Source: Gari tellinella | Lineage: Eukaryota; Mollusca; Bivalvia; Cardiida; Psammobiidae | Assembly (NCBI GenBank): GCA_922989275.2 | Contig: OV277862.1 | Coordinates: forward strand, 18,085,543 to 18,149,542 | Reading direction: 5' to 3' | DNA: 64,000 nt | In this document: positions 21,301-34,094 of the stretch, piece by piece | How the letters are laid out: every line of letters begins with the position of its first letter | Numbering within the stretch: position 1 is the stretch's first letter | Program-made: the position numbers and the translations under genes | The notes under the pieces: model-generated | The model's database searches: none | Told to the model about the DNA's origin: nothing | The model's input: the letters and a program-made list of their open reading frames with translations, nothing else

Positions 21301-24300
21301 CAGCAAGCGACTGCAGTTAAGAAACTCAAACCAAAATCCCTGCCAAGTCCTTTTTGGCCATCAAGAAACAAAGCATTGATTTCAGTTTCCTCTGAATCAT
21401 CTGTGAAAATTTCCTCGAAACCTTCCCCTATTATTTCAACAAGCAAGTTTGCTAGAGGGGTTGCATTATCGCTTTCATGTAAAAATCTGACACATTCATC
21501 CAATGCAAGCAAAATGTATTCCTCCTTCTCTACACTGTGTATATCCTCTTTTAACAGACTAATAAACATATCATTGTTCAGCATTGTTGACAGGGGCAAT
21601 TTCATATATGACAGACAACTGTCTGGAATTCTGTTTTTTAAAATGGCCTGAACAAGCAAATGTAAAGCCTCAGTTTCAGAATCTAAAGAAAAACATCTCA
21701 TGAGGTAATTTGAAAACAGTCTTTGGCATACACCAACCCTTTGGTTTTCTGGGTCATTTAAAAAGTCCAAGACAGACTTAAACAAAATCTTAGAGTCAAG
21801 TCTTTTTCCTTGCTTTAACATTTCTGCCATTTTTTCAAGCTCGGGACTTCTGTTTCTGTCTGGTAGCAGTATTTCCGAAGTGATGTCATTGCAAAACCGT
21901 AACGTATGAATAGATGATGGCTCATCCGATATATTTGCTGAGAGACGAAGCAGAACATTTGCTTTCCTCTGCCATGATAAAAGCCCTCCGTAATGATCTA
22001 TTGTCACACTGGTAGGAAGCATTTTCTTGCACAGAATATTTACCAGTTTATATGAAGCTGAAACATCCCCGACATCAGATAAGGACTGTGTATTATCAGA
22101 ACGTGTCTCTGAATCATCACCTTCATCAGTTTCAACAGTAGTATTTTCTGACCTCTCTTGTGCTTCAGAAGAAATGACATCCAATGTGTTTAAACATGTA
22201 TCCCGCGCTTTATCACTGTTGTTTTTGTCCATGTCTTCTATAGACTTTTTAGAGTTATCAGCGTTACATTCAGAAAAGTCATCTTTTTTTGTCAAAACCA
22301 CATCAGATAGCCTTACTTCATTTGCTGATGCTTTTGATTCTAAATTTTCTTCATCAACAATATTGTCTATATCTGAGCCAGATAAGAGTTGTTTTAGTTC
22401 CCCAGAATCAGTATCCTCCATTCTGTTGTAAATTATCTCAAGGTCTACATTCATTTCTTGACTATCCTCAGAATTTGTTTCTGAATCAGACATGTCTACT
22501 TCCAAATCTTGTGCTGTATCTTCTACTGCCCGAATGATGTTATCAACCCAGTCTTTGTCATCATCTAAAATAACTCCACTCTGACAAATATCAAACAGTT
22601 GTATTTGTGCCTCAAACAACTTTACATCGCTCCAAAATGCTGTATGAAGAGCAGTGAAAAGTTTAGAAGGATTTTCCGTTTTAAGTATTGCCTTCTGTTT
22701 AATTATCCATTTCATGATATTGCATCTTTTCACCTTGTCAAGGTTCATGCATAACGGAAATGATATCAAATTGCAGAAATCTTCTATGTAATCATCTATC
22801 CAGTTCTTGTAAATAAAGTCTTCAGCATTTCCAATCGTTTGCAGGATCATCCTTTCTTGTTTCAACAACAATTTTTCAGTTACTTCCTGCGGTAGTTTAT
22901 CATCATCATCCACACCACACAATCCCTGTAACATAATGACAGTGTTAAAGAATTCTTCACGTGTGGTTTCAATGCTGTTGAAGATATGCAAGCTGAAAGG
23001 CATCTTTAGAGCCAAATCCTCTGTTTGGCATTCATATGTTTCAGGTCCAAGTTCATCATGCACACCACTAATTGAGAATATCCTTTCATTCGCCAACATT
23101 GTCTTCCATGCTTTTCTGCGATCAGCACTTTGATCATCTTCCACAAAGTAACTGTCTAATATTCCCATCACTTCCATCTGATAAATCAATTTTGAAAGAG
23201 GCTTGTTAATAACTTGGAATATATGCTTCTCCAGGGCATCAATCAAGGTTAGAGAAGTATCGAGGGCATGTGGGTCACATGCAACATATTCTTGCCAATT
23301 GTTGTTCTGCTCCTCAGAATGTGAAGCACTTATCCAAGAACACACATGTTCCTCCACTAAGTGAATAAAGGTGTCACTGCTTTTCATTCTTTTCAATAAT
23401 TTATTGATGCTGTCTACGTCCCTACCTCTGCTTGCATATTTGATTCTAGTAAATGCCCAGAATAACTGGTCCTTGATATAATCATCCATAGGTCGTTTGG
23501 TCATCACTGCTTCATATAAAGACAACCTACACAGCTGTGGGAGTGGTGTGGAAGGAGACTCCAAACTATCAAGCATTACCAATTGCCATCCACTAAGAAA
23601 GTTGATCTGGGAGGCAACCCTGGATATGCCTTTGCTTTTATCTAGATGTATTATAAGATAAACATTCTTTGATTGAACAGGGCTGCTTGACAAGAATTCA
23701 TTTCTGTTCCTTTCAATGACTGATTTTGCTAGCATTATATGTTTTTCGTCATCAATAGCACTGCATTGAACAAACAAAATATCTTTGTCAGTCTCAAGCC
23801 AAAAATGTTGCAATCTGCTAGAAAGTTGTTTCTCTGACTTAAATGCGCCTATTTTCTCTCTTTGCATAGTTCTCTCTGTTGCATTATACAGACTTCTGGA
23901 ATGAATATTACTGTTTGTGAAAATGATTGTCATTAAGTTACAATTTTCTGTCATACAATCATGATATTTCAGAAATTCAAAAATACCACCATGCAAAGGA
24001 AGGTTGAAATATTTGTCTTCAATGTGTTCAGCATCCCTTTGAATTGTTTCCTTTGAAGAGCATTTCATCCGAATCACATTTTCTGGTTTAATGATCCACA
24101 AAAGGTATTCATGGAAATCACCGATCGAAACTTCCAATTTGTCTTTCCAAAGCACATAGGAAGCTACCATCTCCTTACCATATATTGGGAAACAATCCTG
24201 TGCATAAAAATTTCTCCCTTCAATTTTGGTGATGCCAATGACCCAATCTTCAAGTTCTCTTATTAAAGCTTGCTGTTCAGCACTTAAGATATCTGAAAAT

Positions 24301-27300
24301 CGAACATTTTGTTTCTCAAAACGGTTCAAAAATGGTGGATCTGTAAAATCAACTTGGGTTTTATCTATGAGCACGATACATCTAAAGTCATCATGTACAT
24401 GACAAATTGGATTGCTATACGCTCCAAGAGCTACTCTGCAATGTTTTTTCTTTCCGATCTCTGTGTAGTTTTTATTCAACATATCATACAGACTTCCATA
24501 TATACTCTCTAGATCTTTCAATATCAAAACAAGTCCTTGCTCCATGCACAGGATTATACGGCTCAACATCCTGTAGTTATAGTCATCTGTTAAATCCTCT
24601 TCAAACTGGCTTCCAAACAAAATCTCCCTTTTATTTCTTCCTGCTTGTTGCAAACTACGTTCAATAATCCCAAGAACAGATTCACCAGATGTAATTATCA
24701 TCAAATGTCTTGCCAAAGGATCGTTAACATTTTCCTCCACTAATTTCAATACTGGTGAGACACACTCGGAATGCAAATGAAACTTTTCTATCAATGTTTT
24801 CCTTTCGCTGGGTAATCCACCAAAATTTCTTTGAATACTACTATACATTATTTTAATCAATTGCTCTTCTGATGGTCTACACTTTGCAGTAGACAGTTCC
24901 CTAGCAGTATATTTTACAAGTGAGTAGTAATCTCGTAGACCATGAAAGTTTTCAAAACTTAGAGCTTCTATATAAGCAATATATGAACGAGCAATATTTT
25001 CAAGTTCATTTAGTATATCATTAGTTTTAAATGAATATGACTTATCTGTCATATAATTCAAAATGGTCTTATTTTCTTCATTTTGGAATGAGTCACTGAT
25101 GGACTTTGCTGTTTCTATCAACTCATCTTCATCCATTTCTGGTCTAGATAAATGGATTGCTCGATTCATTTTAGAAGCATCTAAAGACCAATTTGAAAGT
25201 CCGACAACTGCAATATTTGGTCTACTACGTCCATCAGGTTCAAGGAGATTGTGAAGAACCTTCAATGGATTGAATCTTGATATTTCAGCTAGGCCAATTT
25301 CATCTAGAATTACAACTGACAACACATCATCCGTATTGTTTGCCTCTTGGTACTTTTCTGCTTTTTCAAAAACTTTCAGAATCCCATCAGACGTTGACGA
25401 CTCTGAACCTTGAAACGAAACACAGTATAGCTGAGGTAATGACCTGAAGAACTCATCTTTTGAGTCTTTACCTCTGAGGTTACTCTTTATGACCTGCATT
25501 GACAAGGATTTGCTGCAGCCTGGTTTTCCAACAACAAATATTGGGATTCTATTCAGAATGCAAACCAACAGAACAAACACATTTTCCTGTAGTGCCGTGT
25601 TTAAGGCAGTGCCATGTGGAAGATCCATTCTTAATAAAATATCTCTCTGCTCTTCCTTGATAATCGTCTGAATACAGCTTGCTGAATATTCAGTGTGATG
25701 ATGGTGTTCACATACTTTTTCAATGCTTACTATATATTGCTTTCTGACGCTAGTATCTGAAAATCTACTTAGGTAACAGTGTGACAGGGCTAGGATTATT
25801 GAAGGAATCCTCTTATCAAGGATACAAGAATGGTAACTTAAATGTTCCTTTGGCATTTTCTTCATAAAAGTGTTAATAAACCATTTTGTGAGAATTTTGC
25901 ACCTTTGAATATCTCTTAAGCTCACAAAACTTGTGATCTCTTTATTTGTTCGTGAAAAGATCTGTGACATGGCCAGGAGATCAACAAAAAGCTTGCTGAT
26001 GGCTGTATTTCTATGAAATACAGAACCTACCATTCTAGCTATATACATCTTCTCATCATTTTCTGTCAAGCTACCGAAGTCCCACACATAGTCTACCAGA
26101 TTTTCAGGAAGTGGCAAGACTCTGTACACTAAACGTGATAGTTCATCAGTTTTAACTTTCCCTTTCAGACCCGAAGTACGTATAGCCTTAGAAGATCTTA
26201 ATCTGTACGGGTTGAATGCTGCCAGTAGAATTAAATTTGGAGCCAGAGTTTTGCCAAGGCATTTATGATGGCATATCATGTCACTTATAAGCCCAACATA
26301 TTCGCTAGTGTTAATCTCATCTAAGAATATCCAGTGTTCCTTGTTCAATTCCTGTAAAGCCTTCTCATTGCTGTCTACAACCCTCTGAACGATAACAGAT
26401 TCTTCTACTCCAGCATGTATACTGACCACATCAAAAGGTACGTCACATATTGCAGCGAGATACCGAATAAGGGACGTTTTGCCACACCCAGTTTCGCCCA
26501 TTACAAGAACAGGTACACGAGCCTTAATGCGAAGAATGATCAAAACCATTTTTAGAAGGTTATCTGGAGTAAGAGCATAATCCTCTGACAGTTTATCAAG
26601 TTCTTCTGGCTTAAGTGATACAGGATTAGTTCGGGCTACTCTCTGTAAAATATCTTGAAGTTCCGTTTGATGTAACTTCTTAAAATCACACAGCGGCCGT
26701 TTCATCTGGCTTTCAAACAATCTTCTTACATGATCTGGTACAAAATCGATTTGCCTGTACATTGGTGATATTGTTTGAATATTTTGATTGTGAAATATAT
26801 ATATTAGATGATTGCTTCCTTCCCATCTGATCATATGTTCCCAGTGAAGTATGGCTGCTTCCGCCAAGCCCTCTGTTGCAGTCGGTTCTGCTCCAGTGTC
26901 TAGTGTACGTTGTTGTGTATATCTGTAGGCGTCAGCACTTTTGCTAGCCAACTCTCTAGAAACTTCCAAAAAAGCTTCGAACATGGAGCTCTTAATGGTT
27001 GGAACACACTTCGGGCCAAGCATATCTCTTATTCTTGAAGTTTTAAAAAACTCACTGTATGACATTTTTTTTAACTGGTCTGCCAGCACATTGATGCATA
27101 TATTTGTTGTAATGAATGTTTCACCACAGTGGATATGATTCCTTAGTAAATTTCTACATATTTCTGTAGGCAAAGCTTTGACACGTGACTCACCAGAAAA
27201 TGTAATATCAGTTCTGTCTGTTACTCCTTCCTCCAAAGAATACAGATACTGACAAACTACCTGCACAGGGCTGTTGACATCTTTACTCACAACGAAGTCA

Positions 27301-30300
27301 CTGAAATTCCCCCATATTTTGTGTTCTCGTTTAAATGCCACTGCAGTTTGTAAAGAGTTTCTCAAGGTGTTGTTGATAGTATTAGCTATTTCAATATATA
27401 CATATGCTGTTGGCAAATTGATTGCTTCTCCATCCGCAATAACATAGTTCAGTAAAATGAGCTCAAACAGAAACATGTCCAGTTCTAAATGGTTATTTAA
27501 GAATCCTATATCAATATGTAAAGAATCTTGTTTCTGCAAATCTAATTTATGCAGTCGTTCAATCAGTTTTCTTTTTTGAATAGGTCCACTTACATGAATG
27601 GTCTTAACAGACCTGCTGTTTCTTTTAGAAGCGATATATATTCCCGTGGATTTTCCTAACCCAGCCCTATCAGATGTAAATGTGTAAACTGTTGGACAAA
27701 TTTCTGAAAATATTTCTTTCACAACTCCATCAGACAACGGTCTTATCGTTGTCACGTTTTCATAAAATTCATCAATAAAAGGGTGATTTGATGTTCCTTG
27801 ACAAATAATTGACAACAGAAAATTAGAGTTTTTGTCCAAATTTTTCAGGATTTCTACAAGTCTGAATTGTATTTCACTTGGCAAAGTTTCTACATTTGCA
27901 ATGCAGTAGAGTGTATCTTGACCAAAGAATCGATAAGCACCAAGGCATCTTCCTAATAATAACTCTACATCACTCCAAGTTGTTTCCCTTGAACACAAAA
28001 GCACCTCACTTGGCTCTGGTAATCTTTTTGAAGTACGCAAGTACAAGGCCAGCACAGTCTTCACAACCAGATCATTTGCTTCATCAATGCGGACAATCAA
28101 AAGTTTTCCGTTTTCAACAATATCTGTCAGTTTCCTCTCTTTGTCATCTGTGGTCAGTAACACTCGCTTAAATGGTTCAACTGTTTTAAAACAGGTTGTC
28201 AATGCCTGGCCAAGATTCACTAAATCTTCATCATCTGTAAACTCCATATGACTTTCATTAAATATCTTCTCAAGCATTTCTGCATATATATCTGGATGAA
28301 TGTATTTCAAAATTACATCTACATTCCTATGACCAGATTTGCTTTCAAGAAATTTACCAATTGTATGGATATGAACTCCTTGAATAAAATTCATCAAGTA
28401 GAAATTCTGTCTTGTCAATTTTAGATGCCCATTCCAGAACTGAAGCTCTGCTTCAAGTGATTTCAGCAAGTTATGTAAATAGTTAAAGACCACAATTCTG
28501 TTGAAAGTTGGATATTTCAAGTGACCTGATAGATGCAGAGCACATACTTTATCAGATACATCAAAACACACATTTATGGCATTGACAAATTTCTCAAGGT
28601 CAGCCATGCTTTTCTCTTGTCCTTGTCGCTCTGAATTCATCAGTAATAAAGCACGACTTCGGAAGTCACTAAGAGCTGATTTGATGTGAACAACTCTCTG
28701 ACCTGTTTTACTGTGTGTGTAGAAAGCTGTAAAGTCGCAATGCTTCTGACCTGCTGTCAGCATGAATTGAAATTTACCTTGGTTCACAATGTTGTGAATA
28801 ATCTGTTTCGTTTGTTCTCCCCTGTTGGCAACATTGTTATACAATGATATCAGGTTGTGAAGATTACTCATGCAGTCGTCTATCTTGGATGGCAGTAGGT
28901 TGACATGTTTCCCAAATAGTTTCAACTGTTTCTGAATACTCTGCAACAGCTGAGTACAGTTTTGACCAGACAGGGAGATCAGAATTGGTCTGAAAAATCT
29001 TTTGATTTCAATCAGTGCTGAAACAGTTGTTTCAGACACATGCTGCTCAGATATATCTTCCACTGCATCAATTAAATTTCTTATGTCTTCATCAATGATT
29101 TTAGTAAGGAATGTGATAAGTAAGGAAGAATTGCCAATAGTTTCAAGTACACCAGTAGTAATCTCGTCAATATCATTTCCTATTTTAAACACAACATTCA
29201 GATGTTTGCCGACCTCTTTAAATGTAAGGCTTATACTTCTTTCATCTAGGAGCTGACGGAAGGATTTTATTGCTTTATCAAAGACCTCATCTACACTGAT
29301 GATGAGACCAAAAGCTTGAACAGCTTTTTCCATCGAATCAACAGTACTTATCATTCTCTCAAGTTTACTTAAATGTTTCAGTGTAACCTTGCAATAGTAG
29401 AACACTTTGTGTCGTAAATGTGTTTCTGCCCATTCAATTTCTTGATCCACATTATGAAAGCAATCCCGAAACATTTGAAAAACGCTTTTTATGTTTGGAT
29501 CTTCTTGAAGGTTTTTCCATTCATCTGTGTAAATTTTGTTTGCAGTTTCAAGCAAATTGCAAGCAAAACGTGCACACTCAAAATTGTCTGATGAATTATT
29601 AATACTGGTTTCTTCAAACAAATGACATACACCATCCAAATAATCATCTTCATTGAAGTGTTCTGCATCATCATATGGCCCGATTTGACACTCATTCATA
29701 TGTTTATACAAATTCCAATACACGTGCGACCTGACTACAGTGAAAGACCGTTTACATTGCCCATACACATCCTGTTTCTGACATAAATCTGCAAAGCTTG
29801 CTTGGAATTCAGACAGACCTATTTTGTCAAATCTAGCAACCAGAATGTTTATTTGCTCAGTATATTGACTAAAGTTATCTGGAAGAAATTCCTGATCCAA
29901 CATTGCCTGCATGGTGCCTATAACAGTTTGAATAACTTTTATTCTATTTTTTCCTTTCCTCAGCTCATTGCCACTTTCATCAAGCAATTCATCAATCTCG
30001 AATTTACTAGTATTGCTTAAATAAAGCAGAGATCTTACTGTGTAATCCATTAAATTTCCTTTGCTGTAGAATTCATATGGTAAATTATCATCACTTAAAA
30101 GTTTCAACACATGTGAAATGGTATCCATGCCATAGGTATACGTTCTGCATTCCTCTACAAGCTGTTTGTGACTTCCATATGCCATATACACTGAGTTCCA
30201 TAATGTTGGTTGTGTTGACATTGTCAAAAGACATTCCAACTTATTTTCCGGATTCACAAAGGCGTGATATGTTTCCAGAATAAAGCATAGAACTGTGGCA

Positions 30301-30306
30301 GCTAAT
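18387..30306 (-). CDS. RNF213-like: RNF213-like giant AAA+ ATPase / E3 ligase, terminal exon
   Basis: RNF213 (mysterin) is a cytosolic dynein-like six-unit AAA+ ATPase and ubiquitin ligase linked to lipid droplets and antimicrobial defence. The exon is open from the acceptor at 30306 (polypyrimidine tract then CAG) to TGA at 18387, about 3,973 codons. Numbering from the GTG codon at 30257: a degenerate P-loop AGLGKST near 855; Walker A GETGCGKT near 1250 with Walker B FLDEIN near 1305 (AAA3-type); Walker A GKPGCSKS near 1575 with Walker B ILDEIG near 1645 and a GLSNWS sensor region near 1690 (AAA4-type). An Asp/Glu/Ser-rich insert covers about 2570-2740, and a Cys-rich RZ-like finger lies near 3255-3285. 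No RING pattern (C-x2-C ... C-x-H-x2-C) is visible. The GTG is internal, not a start: the frame continues upstream (LAATVLCFILETYHAF) to the splice site. A donor-like AGAG/GTACTT at 18417/18416 could mean the last residues differ. Confidence 0.95.
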
Positions 30307-30961
30307 CTGAAAAAGAAAAAATTACATGCTTAGATCTTGTAAATCTCTACATTTTGCCTAGAGTTTCCAGGTGGGGGAGGGGTTGTTAAGTTTCCTGTTA
30401 CATCAGTACATGATAACAATTGCGATTGGTAGTGAAGTATACGATTCTGACGGGTAATCAAGATTTCATAATAAATGAGACCAAGTTTATGGAAATTAGT
30501 GGGCCAACAAGCTGGCATTTAAGCCGGTGTAACGAAGTATTTTGACCCCCATCGAAAAGTGACCCCCGGTCAAAATTCGACGTCGTAGAATGACCTCTCA
30601 TCGTCGAATTATGACCCCCATCGTCGAATTATGACCCCCCTATCGAAATATGACCCCCTATAAAAATCCTTGATAGTTTGTTTAAAGTCAGTTTTGCATA
30701 TGTTAAAGTTGTTTTAAACCTAACTAAGTTTTGAGTGAATAAATTATATTGATTGAATTGTAAGTGTGTCTGCCTATCAATGGACAACCTTATGGGTATC
30801 GAACCCAGAACTGTTTCCCTTTTACAAGTATACATTAACGATCTACCAATTACTCTTGTGCGATTATTGATTTAATTTCGACGTAGCAGGCTGAGTAAAC
30901 CCCAATACGCTCGTATTGACATTCATTCCAAGAAATCTTCCTATCTTGCCGCGGTTTCTTT

Positions 30962-31212
30962 GGTTTAACCAACTACCCCACATCCTTTTTCTAGCTTTAA
31001 AGACAGATGACCACTTAGAGCAAGTTAAAAGTAAAGCAGATTGCGCATTCTGCTTTACTTCAACCTGCTTTAAGGTACACTTTGCTAGGATATAGAAAAT
31101 ATTTTCTTATGGTATATATCCATGACTGTATAAATTTGATCTTTTATCTCCAGTAGAGGAATAAAAAGATCAAAGGCGTAAAATTCGTATTTATTAGGTA
31201 ATGTCTTAACAT
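30962..31212. mobile_element. hairpin MITE, family A, nested
   Basis: The ends TTTAACCAACTACCCCA and TAGGTAATGTCTTAAC are inverted. The hairpin at 31018-31076 is GTTAAAAGTAAAGCAGATTG / CATTCTGCTTTACTTCAACC. Confidence 0.75.
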
Positions 31213-31489
31213 ATTTTCATAGAGGATGTTTTGATTTGTCGGAACTTATCCCTTTTGTCAAGAAAAAAGAAGAATGTAGGTCGGTTGTTTTGAGTGGGCT
31301 TTTTTGTCTTTTGTCAACACTTGCTATGTTGTGCGTTTATAGCTTACCATGTTAAGTGTAAAGTTAATAGCATTTACTAAACAAACAAACAAGCAAACAA
31401 AAAACGATCAAAATCGGAAGCTGTGTTATGTTGCATCATTGCACATCACACCATTCAGTGTCGTAGAAAGACTTCGGTCATTATTCAAG

Positions 31490-31700
31490 CTCGTATTTTG
31501 ACACCTCGGCCATTATTCGATATCAAAGTTAGACTCGCCGGTCATTATTCGATGTCGTAGAATGACCCCCGGTCATTATTCGATGTCGTAGAATGACTCC
31601 CCGGTCATTATTCGATGTGTAGAATGACTCCCCGGTCATTATTCGATGTCGTAGAATGACCCCCGGTCATTATTCGATGTCGTAGAATGACCCCCTGATA
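31490..31700 (+). repeat. minisatellite, 31-33-bp unit
   Basis: CGGTCATTATTCGATGTCGT then AGAATGACCCC repeats five to six times, with degenerate copies to about 31800. Confidence 0.9.
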
Positions 31701-32089
31701 TAATTCTATTTCATACAATGCCACCTCTGCCCCGATATGGTAATTACCGTATTTGATGTCAAACAAAGACCCCTTGTCATTTTTCAATGTCGTAGAATAA
31801 CCCCGCCATGGTTGCGATCAGCTCCCTGAGGGTAACTTCATATCAGATTGCTAATTACCTAAATCATTGGATGCTTCTATGTTGTACACTATACTGTCAA
31901 TAATCTAATACATTTTCATAGTCACATGCCGCAATGTTTCTGTTGCGACACATTGTTAGATGACGAATGTCATTGGAACCGCTGTAAATATTACATAATA
32001 CATGTTCTGTAAAAGGGGGATACATATTTGCACTCGTTCACGTAACGTTTATTGGTATGGAGTACCACTGATAGACTGTAAACTACATT

Positions 32090-32160
32090 CAATAAATTGT
32101 CACATATCTTCAAGAATAGAAACAGGCTAAGGAGCAAAGGGTTAAATAATCAGGTCTGAC
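32090..32160. repeat. family A MITE end fragment
   Basis: TCTTCAAGAATAGAAACAGG ... GGAGCAAAGGGTTAA is the right end of the TTAA-bounded family. Confidence 0.55.
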
Positions 32161-32409
32161 ATAATGCATCTAACAGACAATGTATTTGAAACTTTAATGA
32201 TGTTATGTGCAACAGTAACATTTATACATTTTGTCTTGGTAATTAGCAGTAATTCAATTAAGAAGTATACAAGCAAAAAATACATGCCATTTCATATATC
32301 AGGTTTAATATGTAGAAAGCACTTCAAAGAGCTTTGTACAAAACTTTTGGTCTGTATTTACCCTTTGCTTCATAGGCAAGCTTGCAAATTAGCTACGTTT
32401 AACTGTGAT

Positions 32410-32605
32410 TAAGGCAGGACAATGCATACAGCAATATGAATTTTATGCAGAAAGCTCATGTATGCTTTCTGCTTTACACTATTTTGTTGTTAGCTGACGC
32501 CTGTAATTAAAACTATTATTGGATTTTATTAGTGTATCTTAATCTTATTTGCAGATGTAGGTGCAGGCGGCCTGAGGCGCTACTGTGGAGGAAAGGGTTA
32601 AGGGC
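32410..32605. mobile_element. family A MITE, diverged
   Basis: A hairpin AAGCTCATGTATGCTTTCTGC with flanks, ending GGAGGAAAGGGTTAA at about 32601. Confidence 0.5.
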
Positions 32606-33354
32606 TCACTTGCTTACAAAAGTATTCTTCCTTACCCAGGGGGCACTATAAAAAGGCTGTGACTTTTCAAACTGTAAACTTGCATCTATGTATTCTTAAA
32701 TTTAGAATATTTGATTATTTAGTTGACAAAGAACTTGTAAATGATAACCTATCAGTTATATATGATATGCTTATTAGTTACTTTTTCAGTAATGTATTTG
32801 ACTGTTATCAAAATGTAATGTGTGATGTAATGTATTACTTTGCCAACGTACTTGTAATATTTAATACATTACAAATGTAAACGTAATAATAATTGTAATA
32901 TAATACACTCTTTAGCAATGTAATTTGTGGAACTTGTAATGTAATGTATAACTTTCTCAAGTAATTCACACCATGCCTGTTCCCGGCCCACCGGCCTGCA
33001 TACTCCATGACTGAATTACTACCTTAACTTATTTATAAATAAGCTGTCCACGAATTATACCACAGACCCGCAGTCACCTTGTTTCCCTACCATCAGTATC
33101 CAACAGATAGGCTCAATGTTAAAGTAACCCATCGGGAACAGCATTTAGTATACTGTACGTTTCCATAGCGCGCTAATCATACGTCTGAATTTTGACTTGT
33201 TTATCATCTAAATTTTATATATCTTTTAACTTATTCACACCTGAAACTTCAAGTGGACAATGCAATTTTTTTCTAGTTATGTCAAGTCAACTTTTGACTA
33301 GCTAGAGTTGTTTTATACAATATATTTCAAAACTGACATATATTGCAAACATAT

Positions 33355-33475
33355 CAGAGAGCTCCTTTGGGATTAGTCTGATCTGGGTCTACACGGTTTA
33401 CAAAGGACACATGTACTATTGCTAGGTAGACTGTTTGTAAATGACTAATATACTCGTCGCAAGGGTCCAATGGGT
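33355..33475. repeat. hairpin, family B, with TTAA end
   Basis: CAGAGAGCTCCTTTGGGATTAG then TCTGATCTGGGTCTACACGG, ending at CCAATGGGTTAA. Confidence 0.55.
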
Positions 33476-34094
33476 TAAACTGTGTCTGTTAATTGCTAAA
33501 GAGGGGTGGGGTCATTTTTCGATGGGGGTCGATATATTTCAGGAGAGGTCAAAACACTTCATGAGGGGAGTCATAGTACTATGACCGGAGGGTCAAATTT
33601 CGACGTCGAATTATGACCGGGGGGTCATTGTACGATATCGAAAAATGCCCGGGGGTCATTCTACGTCGTCGAATTTTGACCGGGGGGTCATTTTTCGATG
33701 GGGGTCAAAATACTTCGTTACACCGGCCCGCGAATGTACCCAACGATTTCGGAGCCGAAGTTGAATACCTTTTACTTATTATAAAGTGCTATGATGTTTG
33801 CGTATCTTTTTTGTTAATATAATTATATATATTTCATTTTTTGAATTTGATCAAAAGACTGTCTTTTAGGTATGGTTTAGAATCTAGATACATATCACAT
33901 GGTATTTTTAAATAAAGAAGAATGTCTATGTGTAGAACGGGGAGTGAGGGCTTGAAAGAAACATTGCATGCAAACGGCACTTGTGCCAATGGTGACAGGC
34001 TGTAAATAGATCCATAGTAACAGGATAACATATAACATAAAGAAATCAAGAATAATTGTGTCGCCACAGCCCTCATTGTCAATCAATGCATATA

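Larger units (their letters stand above)
30523..33727. mobile_element. 3.2 kb TIR element with minisatellite-like ends
   Basis: About 75 bp at each end are inverted (GCCGGTGTAACGAAGTATTT ... and its complement ending GTTACACCGGC). The termini are built from a GACCCCC / TCGAATTATGA motif that also forms the inner array at 31490-31700. No transposase ORF is seen. A family A MITE is nested at 30962. The left end sits only about 215 bases from the RNF213 acceptor. Confidence 0.8.

Noticed and set aside
22027..22431. Plus-strand ORFs opposite the giant exon (also 18481-18990, 21271-21651)
   Set aside because: Antisense shadows; the acidic Ser-rich coding strand gives a Ser-rich reverse frame.
30255..30257. 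GTG as the start codon of the giant ORF
   Set aside because: The frame is open upstream to a good splice acceptor at 30306 and joins in frame to the exon at 54710, so this is an internal Val codon.
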